DNA of 64,000 nt from Podocnemis expansa (Eukaryota; Chordata; Testudines; Podocnemididae), in contig ML681990.1 of the NCBI GenBank assembly GCA_007922195.1, positions 38,453,557-38,517,556 of the forward strand. The letters are read 5' to 3'. Position numbers and translations under genes: made by a program. The notes under the pieces were generated by a model, which was not told the origin of the DNA, searched no databases, and saw nothing but the letters and a program-made list of their open reading frames with translations. Positions 55,630 to 64,000 of the stretch are shown piece after piece. Within the stretch, counting starts at the first letter, position 1, and each line of letters opens with the position of its first letter.

Positions 55630-57362
55630 GCAAATGCCCCATTGCCTTCAAAGACATAATCTAGACAAATAAATGACTGTAACGGCACTAGGAAGTGGCT
55701 CACCATAGCCACTTCAAAGATACATGCACGTTATTTACACATATCAGGATCAATACCAAATAAGGGCTATAACGTTTTTGATACAACAATTTGGAAAAGC
55801 TAGAGAGCTACTGAATCTTAAGAATTTATTCAGTATTTCAATTTTAAAATGCAATACAATATCCCTTTCTTAATAGATAAATCATTCACCGCTCATTTCC
55901 TTAACCCTGTATTTTGACTGCTCACATTTTACTGAGTCACACCCTATCATCTTCTAGGATGGCCTTAGGGGCCTTTGGACAATCAGATGCACCCAGCACA
56001 AAGGTTAAGAACAGCAGCCCCAGGTGCAGACTCTGCTATTTCTGATCCCATGCAGGGCACTGTAATCATTCTCTTGCTTGAGGGTTCAAAAGCTCCAACA
56101 CTGACCTGTGCATAATAAATCATGCAAAAGTTTCCAGAAGTATGCTGCCTGCCCTCCCTCTCTCTCATTCTGTATCAAGGCACAGGTGAAAATTTCAAAT
56201 CTCAAACAGGTCCTTCTAGTTTTTTGAGGTGCACATGCCAAGCAGGAAGGGAGAAAGTCTGTGTGACAGATTTTGACAGGATCACTGAGATCAGCTATCT
56301 GGCTTCTCAGAAAGTACATGAAGAAATGCATCATCTCTGGATATCCCAGGGCTACCCACTGGTGTTCTGATTGGAGGAGTGCCAACCCCTATTGATTGGT
56401 CCAGCGGCGTTATTTAAGCCAGAAGGAAACACAGAATGTCATCTGTATGATTGGGTATATTCCTGGCTGGCTGCTACATCAGACTCTTCTTTCTCCCCTC
56501 CTGCTTATAGAACAGCTCCTGATTCTTGCCCCACTCTCTAGTCCCAAATCTGAAGGTTGGCTCAAACCTCTGACTCCAACCACTAGGGATAACCACCCAC
56601 TTCCATTCTGAGGAGCATATATCGGATCCATAGCCCTCAGAGTCATATACCAAAGTTAGATCCACTTAACCTTTGAATCAGAGTCTTCATGGATAATATA
56701 TTTATAATGATCCTAGACTTGTATCAGTAGTAGTTGGGAGGTTGGTTTCAATGGAGAAATGGGTCCGCTACATATGACTTTAGGAGCAACACATGGAAAA
56801 TAGGGAGTATTCATTCCAGAGCACTGCCTACTAAAGGCAAACTACAAAGGATTTTTTTTAAAGTTACATTTGTTCCCTTTTTTGTGTCTTTATAATGTGT
56901 AATTAGAAATACCAGGAATGTCCATTGCACTTTGGTTTTACTAAAGACTTTTTGTCAGTCTCAGGAATGTCCATTTTATAAGCATTGGGATGTTAAATCT
57001 TCAATTCCAATGCTCAATAAACTTCTCTTAAATCAAAATCTGACATAGTCTAACTATAATATTTTCCATTGTTCAGTTTTTAACATTTTGTATAGTCCTC
57101 ATTTCACTAGTTTTTCTGTCAACACAGATTCTTCCAGTGTAGAGAGGACTTAAATGCAGAACATACTGAAGTAGATGTGGCATCTCAAACAGCAGGATTT
57201 TTTTTGGTTATTTTTGGTAGAGAAACCTCTCTTAGGGCTTCTTTCTACATCAGGAAGAAGCCAGGAAAGAAAAATTAAAAGATGAACTACTCACCTTTTT
57301 AGGAATGTTTCTGTTTCAGAAACATTAATTTGTTCCTAAAAACAACTCTTCATTCAAGTTGT
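55630..57362. other. Unassigned sequence
   Basis: No recognised gene or element. Overlapping open frames on both strands at 55983-56665 carry no family motif. Confidence 0.35.
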
Positions 57363-57370
57363 ACTGAAGT

Positions 57371-57723
57371 CAGGGCTGGTCCATCGATAGCGGCAACCTA
57401 GGCGGTTGCCTAGACCGCCAACCAGGCGGTGTCAGCCAAGGGTTGGGTTGGGGCTGGGGTCAACAAACCTCCCACCCTACTCCACCGGCACCGGGCCACA
57501 GCCAGGAAGCTGGCCCCGACCAGAGGAGCTGCACTGACACTGGCATCAAGCCACAGGCTGGAAGCCAACCCTAGCCGGGGAGCAGCACTGTCACCACCGG
57601 CATCAAACTGAGGGCATGGAGCCAGCACCAGCCATAACTTGGCCAGGCTTGGGGGGTGTTGGGGCTGCAGGGGCCCCAAAATCACAGCCGCCTAGGGCAT
57701 CAAAAAACTTTGGGCCGGCCCTG
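57371..57723. mobile_element. Non-autonomous hAT element (353 bp)
   Basis: The left end CAGGGCTGGTCC and reverse-complemented right end CAGGGCCGGCCC form terminal inverted repeats. The flanks actgaagt (57363-57370) and actgaagc (57724-57731) agree at 7 of 8 positions. The interior is GC-rich and rich in GCC and CGG words; its open frames are shadows. Confidence 0.85.
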
Positions 57724-57731
57724 ACTGAAGC

Positions 57732-58839
57732 ATCTGTTCAACTGCCACTCTACTAAATCACAACTCCATAACTTGGATATTCACAGAGCACTGAAATATT
57801 TACACAGAGTTCAATTTGGAGAATGTAACACCAGTTGTTCTGTAGGGATGTCATTTTAAAAAAATGGAAAAACACCTTAAAACCTTCTGAAAATTTAACT
57901 ATAAATGGTAAGAATTGCTATTAAAGATGCACATATTGCCTCCAATACAGACTCTTCTTTGAGAGTCAAAATGCACACTACTAATTCTATATGTATTTTG
58001 TGGGATGAAAGAAATGAAACTTAATGCTTTGAGATATGCCAACTGGCTACATGATTATGAGACACTACCTTTGATTCCTTTACTTGTGATTATAGACATA
58101 ATTTCTTACCTGATACTGCCTCTCATCACAAATTATTTCAAGTTGCAGTTATTTTGAAATAATTTTAGGATATTAAAAAAAACCCTGATTTTTCTCCTTG
58201 CATATAGAAAAACCATCTCCTCTATATAGATTCAGTATAAAATTGATTGGCCCCATCTCCCACCACTTTCCCCTCCCACCCACTGCAGAACTTTTCTGTC
58301 TGCAGCTTGCTACTTCGTACCATCATGCCTCAGGTTACAGCCATCAATCTAGTCAGATAAAGTAAATTTTCTTTTTACTAGTAAATTTATTTTCTCAAAT
58401 TTGTATTGCCCAATTCAAAACTTTCCCTAAAATTAACAAAGAAATGAAGGAACTTCTGATTAGGTTTTTGTTAATGAACATAGTAACTCTTATATTTAAG
58501 CTTCAGAAGTACTTCTTGTTAAGTCCTGATTGACTTAGCGTTACCAGACTCCACCCAGCTGTCTCTGTTGGACATGAGTGGATGGACAAAGGAATGAGAA
58601 CCTCCGCTGGGTGAACACCATCACTATGATTTTGCTAGACCAGGGGGAAAAAACCCCCATTTTTTAAAAGCCATATTAACTAATATCATGTTAAAAAAAA
58701 AACCACACACCCTCTCTTTCCTCCCAAGTTTATGCCAGGTTTCTGAGACAATATATTCATAGTGTAGGAATATTTTCTTCATTACTCAAGGACATTACAC
58801 AGTAGCTGGGCAATTCTGGCACATGGCACTGAGTCACCT
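57732..58839. other. Unassigned sequence
   Basis: No recognised gene or element in this AT-rich stretch. Confidence 0.35.
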
Positions 58840-58847
58840 ATGTAGCT

Positions 58848-59316
58848 CAGTGGTTTTCAACCAGTGTGTTGCAGCATACTCATGTGCCATGAGAACTGTC
58901 CAAGTGTGCCATGAAATTTTGTACAAAGGAAATGAAAATCAATGTAAAACAAACATTGTTTCATCTTAAACAATAGTCTAGCCAACCAAAATTACAACTC
59001 ATTATACTTGTGAAAATTAATCATGAAATTAAAAGCAAAGGTCTTTCAGTTCTAAAAAGTGAACAGTCTAAACACAGGTGGCCAAACAGCAAAATTGAGA
59101 TGATGTGTATTTTTTAATCAGTGTATTTGAAACATTAATGAATTAGATCCTTCTTTAGCTTGTTGTATGCATTCTGTTATAAGACTGTAACCATAGTACA
59201 TATAAGTAAATGTGATGTTTATGAGCAATCAATTCAATTGAAAAAAAGTCAGTGTGCCATAGAATTGTTTGCCTCACTGAAGTGTGTCATGTTATTGAAA
59301 AGGCTGGGAACCACTG
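58848..59316. mobile_element. Non-autonomous hAT element (469 bp)
   Basis: The left end CAGTGGTTTTCAACC and reverse-complemented right end CAGTGGTTCCCAGCC form terminal inverted repeats. Flanks atgtagct (58840-58847) and atgtaact (59317-59324) agree at 7 of 8 positions. Inside, GTGTGCCATGA-type words recur near both ends (58880-58915, 59255-59290), suggesting subterminal repeats. No transposase. Confidence 0.9.
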
Positions 59317-59649
59317 ATGTAACTAATGTTTGAGAGCACCACATTTGTTCATATCCACCATAGGAAAATCTTAGGAGTTTTGTTTCTTTTAGAAAAAGTG
59401 AAATCAATAAAATGCTTTGCATTAAAAAGGGACAATTGATTCCTTCATTTAAAAAAATGAAAAAACATTCTTGTTGCTGTTTTATGTTAAGGAAAACAAC
59501 TATGCAAAATTATTTAGCCTTATTTTAGACAGGAAAAACTGAACATATGATCTATGGTGTGAAAACATTGTATGGGTTTTAAGTTGATTTGATTTTGCAA
59601 TGTAACAGTTTAAGTCTCGTTGCACAAATGTCTTTCTTAGAAAGCCAAG

Positions 59650-59735
59650 AGATTGATGCCCAGATGGTCAAAGGTATTTAGGCACCTGAAATCAGTGAGG
59701 GTTAGTTGCCTAAATACTTTTGAGGATCTGGGGTT
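59650..59735. repeat. Small repeat related to 34140-34215
   Basis: The words ATTTAGGCACCTGAAATCAG and CCTAAATACTTTTGAGGAT resemble the inverted-repeat element at 34140-34215 in order. No target duplication visible. Confidence 0.4.
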
Positions 59736-59754
59736 GAATACATAGGTCAGCAAC

Positions 59755-59797
59755 AAGAAAAGAAAAGAAAAGAAAAGAAAAGAAAAGAAAAGAAAAG
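59755..59797. repeat. AAAAG microsatellite
   Basis: About eight uninterrupted AAAAG units, the same unit as the gapped array at 27043-27148. Confidence 0.95.
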
Positions 59798-59799
59798 TC

Positions 59800-60585
59800 A
59801 TGGCAGTACTTTTAAAAAACTGTTTAAAAAATGCCTTGTCCAAAGCACACTATTAATGGAGTACTTTTATTACATCATAGAAAGGCATTCTTGGCTTCTT
59901 CAAACTTTTCAGTTTATTGTGCACTGAGTGTAATCAAGAATTCAAGAATGTAGCATGTGTGGCCTAAGTTGATGGACATACCCCTGAGGTCTACAATTCC
60001 ATAAGTGATTAATGTACAGGAAACAAATGTCTGCTTCTCCTCCATTGGCTGCAGTAAATGTCATCGCTGCTATTAAAGAAACAGGGCATCAGTTACTGAA
60101 CAGAAGAATAAATGAGCACCCCTATGGCATGCCTGACTCAAACTTCCAGTAGTGATGTATTTCACCACAATACACAGTATTTCACGTTCAAACAGATCTT
60201 CACAATACCATTGACAATAACAGAAAAAGTTCTGCTTATGAAAAAGAGATGTGTTAATAGTTTGCAAAAGCATTATGCCATCCCTTAAGCAACACTAAAG
60301 AACATAAGTTTATACAGTGAAGTCTAGAAAATGATATAAAAGTAACTTAAAATCAGCCACTCCAGCTGGACAGTCAGGCAACCAACAAATGAATTTGCAG
60401 TCGGATCCCAGCTCATGAAACAGCAAATTTCCATCAAAATGAATAGGATGACACCAATGTTGTCTAGCCAATGCTTTACTAGAATTGCAATCTGTTTCAT
60501 ATTTTACTTTCCTTTCAGATGCATATTTTGTAATTCTATTTTTTTTAAAAAGTAGTATAATTTCTATGCAAAGATCTGCTCTTTA
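59800..60585. other. Unassigned sequence
   Basis: No recognised gene or element. Confidence 0.35.
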
Positions 60586-60589
60586 TAAA

Positions 60590-60885
60590 TTCATGTTGAT
60601 TTTGTTCATGGGTCAGACAAGGCTCTGATCTAATCACCCATGACAATGGGAGTGAAAAGATCAGAGTTCTATTCTTTGCTCTGTTGCTGACCCCGGCATG
60701 TCATGTGGCTTCTATGGTTGCTTCTCTTCCCTCTCTTACCTTACCCTTTCCCTCAGACTCTTAAGTCTGTTTTGTATATTTAGATAGCAAGCTCTTCAGG
60801 GAAGTCTGTTAGAATGCCTCTGTAGAGTGTGTAGCACAACAAGGTGCTGCTCTGAGTTTACGCCCATAGGTGATAAACTAGCAAT
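60590..60885 (+). repeat. MIR-type SINE
   Basis: The core block AGAGTTCTATTCTTTGCTCT followed by TGCTGACC and CATGTCATGTGGC matches the MIR core, and the tail CAAGCTCTTCAGGGAAGTC and TGTGTAGCACAACA matches the conserved MIR/L2-type 3' end. This is an old amniote family. Confidence 0.65.
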
Positions 60886-61056
60886 AACAAACTGATAACT
60901 GATTATTCTTTGTAAATAGAAGTCCGGGGAATTCCAGATTAAAAAAATACAAGTGTACTACTAATGAAAAATAGTCCCATCATTTTTCATCCTTTATATC
61001 GTCTATCTAAAATAAAATAAGCAAAATAAATATTGAGAGAACAGAGTAATTTAGGG

Positions 61057-61242
61057 AAGTGGTTTTCAAACCATGGATTGGGACCCAGTACTGGGTCACA
61101 GAGCTTTAGGTTTTGGGTCACGGCGCTCCCTTCTCCCTCCGTCGACAGACTGGAATGCATTGCTGAAAGATGTAGTTGTTGGGCTGCAGACATAAATTAT
61201 TTTTTTCAACTAGGTCTGAGACAGAAAGTTTGAAAATTACTG
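61057..61242. mobile_element. Non-autonomous hAT element (186 bp)
   Basis: The left end AAGTGGTTTTCAAACC and reverse-complemented right end CAGTAATTTTCAAAC form terminal inverted repeats, with flanks atttaggg (61049-61056) and aattaggg (61243-61250), 7 of 8 identical. The interior repeats GGGTCACxG words, giving short internal palindromes. Confidence 0.8.
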
Positions 61243-61439
61243 AATTAGGGCTTGTTTTTCCAGTATTATCCTTACCTACTGATCAAATGCCATGGTGATA
61301 GGCACCCCTCTGAACAAATGCAATATGGTTTTATAAAGAACAGATTTTTTTTCATGTAGATTGGACTGCTTGTTTTCGGCGGGGGGGGGGAGCGTTGAGT
61401 TTTTTTAAAACAGAATTACAAAAATTTGTTGCTGTAGGG

Positions 61440-62960
61440 AAAGGTCTAGACGAATTAGACTGGAATTCTAATAAAGCATTAGATACAGTGATTTGTGAAA
61501 GCTTTATCTCAAAATTATTTCCAACTGACTTGGATAGGAACACTGTCACATGAACTAAAAAACAGCTGAAGGACTACAAACAAAGAATTGGGATCAATGC
61601 CAAACTATTAAGTGTGGTGCCTCATGGTTTACACAGCAATCTGTGGTGGGTCCATCTCATTTAGTATCTTCAGTAAAGACCTATAAGGAATAAGTAGTAA
61701 TGCTAGTACTAGTGAAGACAGAAAAAGAAAGATCCACACAGACAAAAAAATATGAGCAGAAAATACAACAAAATGATTTGCACAAATGGAAGCTACTGTA
61801 TCTAAGGTAAAATAACCCAAAGAATTAAATAATCAGTGGTAGGATGAAGCATGGGATTCAGTAATACTGCAACAGAGCTAGAGGGGATAGTCTATAGCAA
61901 GATAGATATGAGTCTGCAATATGACACTGTTACCGAAAAAGTCGGTATAGTTTTGATCTGTGATACCTAGAAATACAATAAGGACTATGGAGTATGCCTC
62001 TGGTTTGACTACACTTGGAATATGGTGCCCATGTTGGGTACCCTGACATCAGAAAAATACTGACACACTGCTGGGAGTTAAGTGCAACAAAAATGGGTGG
62101 GAGTAGGAGGGCTCAGCTTTTGATAAAAGATCAGAAGATGTAATTATGTACAACATAGCTTTGCTAAGTAAGGATAACAGCCTTCAAAGACTACAGAACT
62201 ATTTATATCGTGTCCATTTTAAGTTCATATTTATTGTGCCTTGTGTGTTTCTACTTGTTTTCCTTCTTGAAATTTAAAAAAAAAAATTTGAAAGCAAAAT
62301 TAACAAAAGTCAATAGCTGATTATATGAAAACTCTCCTGCAAAAAGAGAATGGGTCAGGGCCTCAGTTGTACAAGGAGCACTCACGCAAGCCAGACAAGA
62401 GGACTTGAAAAATACACGAGCCCAACATTTATGGGATCAGGAGAAAATTGGTGGCTACTTGTGCAGAATGTTTTGCTGTCGCTTAAAGGCTGGCAGATCC
62501 TGGTTGCAGGTAGACATCCATAAACCTGGGGTACTAGATCCCTCCTGCTCCCCCAAATTTACAGAATGCCTGCTTGCAACCAAGATCTCCAGCTCTGCAA
62601 GTAATAGGAGCCTGGGCAGCATTTCACTGTGCTCCAAACAGCAGCCTGGTTTAACACAATTTCGCAAAGCCAATCAACAAGAAGAAAACAAGCGTCTCTT
62701 TCTCCAGATCCCACGCATCCATAGTCTGGGCATTTTGCAAGCAAGTTTATTTTACAGACATCTCAGATCCATTATATAGAAAAACTAAAAATGAAGTTAA
62801 AATGTCAGGTTTGCACATTCAAAGAAGACTGTGAACATCAAGAAAGGGTAGGAATTACTCAGCAAAACAAAGCCTGTGGAATAATTTCCCGAATGAGCTG
62901 GTGGGAGCCCCTTTGCTATGCACATTTAAAACTAGACTGCCCATGACTTTGGTAAATGTA
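61440..62960 (+). mobile_element. Old CR1/L3-type LINE relic
   Basis: The plus strand encodes DWNSNKALDTV, the decayed counterpart of the RT box DFSKAFDTV, followed by LKDYKQRIGINAKLLSVV, VPHGLHSN and a later LGILRTMEYASGLTTLGIW that matches the '[13 protein letters not shown]' part. The end near 62880-62950 gives LWNNFPNELVGAPLL, the LINE C-terminus '[10 protein letters not shown]' region. The catalytic FADD box is not seen. The segment 62240-62830 is less clear and may hold an unrelated insertion. Confidence 0.65.
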
Positions 62961-62964
62961 CAAC

Positions 62965-63785
62965 TGGAAACAATCAGGTACTCTACAAGTGATAAGCTCT
63001 ATGAACTGGTGCTGTACCAATATTAAGCAAAGTAATTCAAACTTCATCTTGGATGCACCATGGAGCTTTGGTAGTCTGCTCATATTGATAGCACTTTAAA
63101 ATGTTGAGATTTGATTAGGTTCCTTTTCTTTCAAGTAGCACAGCCTCCCAAAAACTATCCGTAATTCAGATTGGAAATGGATGGATGAAATTCTACTTTT
63201 GAATACAGTGGGAGCTAGTCACATATCCACATCCAGTTGCTAAGCAATGTAGAGGTGAGTGCCTTCAGATTTAGTTCCTTGAATACTTGTGATGCCAGAT
63301 TGTTTACAATGATTTTACTTGACTTGAAAGTGGTGAGATTTAAATCTGCTTTATCCTATCACCTGTATCAAATTAAACAGCAGCTTGTAAGAACTTAGTC
63401 TCAAATAAATGGAAATGTAATGTTAATATGAACAGCCTATGTATCACACACTTTCATTTTTTGCTGCTTCTGCTAACAATTCAGTACAAAAACCGCTCTA
63501 GAGGTTATAATTTACTGATATAAAAATGTTTAAATAAAACAGGTATATCTACAGCAGAACTCTGTTCAGCATGTGTTAGGATACATGAGCATGAGGACGG
63601 TATCTGTGAATATTGAGATATGTTATCCCATCAGTACACAAGATTTTTTCATAGTGTCCAGTTGCTCCTGTAGAAGCTACTCAGTCCATGAGAAACTACA
63701 TTCGCCATTCTGTGGTTCACAAATATACTACAACCATAGGCGTTGTTTGGCTGCATGCAGTGTACACAAACACAAGTCCATGCTG
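62965..63785. other. Unassigned sequence
   Basis: No recognised gene or element. Confidence 0.35.
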
Positions 63786-63789
63786 AAAT

Positions 63790-64000
63790 CAGCTCTTCTT
63801 CGAGCGCTGCTTGCATCATTCAGTTACAGCTGTCTACGTGCCACAACACATGGTAGCTCGGAAAGTCTTTAGCCTTAGCCTGACAGATTAAGGCAAACAG
63901 CCAATGCCCCAACCGCAGCTATATAGGTGACCATGACCCTGATCCTCCCAGTTCCTTTTTCTTCCCTCAGCGATGGTTTCGGACCAGCCAAGAAACTTGT
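63790..64000 (+). mobile_element. DIRS-type terminal repeat, truncated by window end
   Basis: TCTTCTTCGAGCGCTGCTTGC (two parts at 63794 on) and a leader including GCAGCTATATAGGTGACCATG and TCCTTTTTCTTCCCTCAGC repeat the order at 5725-5925. The element would extend beyond 64000 into a gag-like gene. Confidence 0.6.

Noticed and set aside
1..64000. tRNA, rRNA or bacterial-type features such as operons and Shine-Dalgarno sites
   Set aside because: No tRNA fold with proper A and B boxes outside SINE-like arms was recognised, and the repeat content shows a vertebrate nuclear genome.

Overview
The window looks like nuclear DNA from a reptile, most probably a turtle. I infer this from the repeat fauna: CR1 LINEs with the typical 3' end, DIRS-type tyrosine-recombinase retrotransposons, many short hAT elements, PIF/Harbinger elements with short palindrome-filled relatives, ERV-like LTRs and MIR-type SINE debris. 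It is AT-rich, with no operons and no exon of a host gene that I can recognise. It reads as an intergenic region or a very long intron, and nearly all recognisable coding capacity belongs to dead mobile elements.

Layout. 1-5.6 kb: antisense CR1 fragment, two hAT elements, a fold-back element and a C/G homopolymer block. 5.7-11.4 kb: two DIRS-type remnants, a forward 5' end plus gag-like gene, then a reverse copy with RNase H, RT and gag. 11.7-16.3 kb: two sibling hATs, LTR relics and two Harbinger-type short elements. 18.1-19.2 kb: a solo LTR with TG...CA ends and a 4-bp target duplication. 21.8-25.4 kb: two larger hATs, a truncated palindromic element and a MIR fragment. 27.0-28.6 kb: an AAAAG microsatellite containing a 10-N assembly gap, then a long antisense CR1. 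30.9-32.0 kb: reverse DIRS 3' end with a tyrosine-recombinase relic. 34.5-38.3 kb: a 1.55-kb hAT directly followed by the best preserved gene, a 5'-truncated CR1 ORF2 broken by one in-frame TGA. 38.6-39.3 kb: a GC-rich hAT. 39.6-44.2 kb: a solo LTR split by a 3.26-kb PIF/Harbinger element (Myb/SANT gene and HARBI1-like transposase, both broken) and by a small hAT. 44.2-51.1 kb: mostly unassigned sequence. 51.8-55.6 kb: LINE relic, palindromic element and two fold-back elements. 57.3-64 kb: three more hATs, a second AAAAG microsatellite, a MIR SINE, an old LINE relic, and the 5' end of a further DIRS copy running off the window.

The target-site duplications allow relative dating. The LTR at 39.6-44.2 kb was in place before the Harbinger element and the hAT entered it. 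Nine of twelve hAT copies have target duplications of the form nnnTAnnn, which suggests hAT transposases of Buster-type target preference. The most unusual structural signals are (1) several unrelated-looking Harbinger-type elements filled with short palindromes, each with its own motif, and (2) a recurrent fold-back repeat with SINE-like inverted arms. I found no evidence for a new functional system; these are interesting structures in mobile-element remains. Calls rest on reading the sequence and remembered family features; no searches were run.
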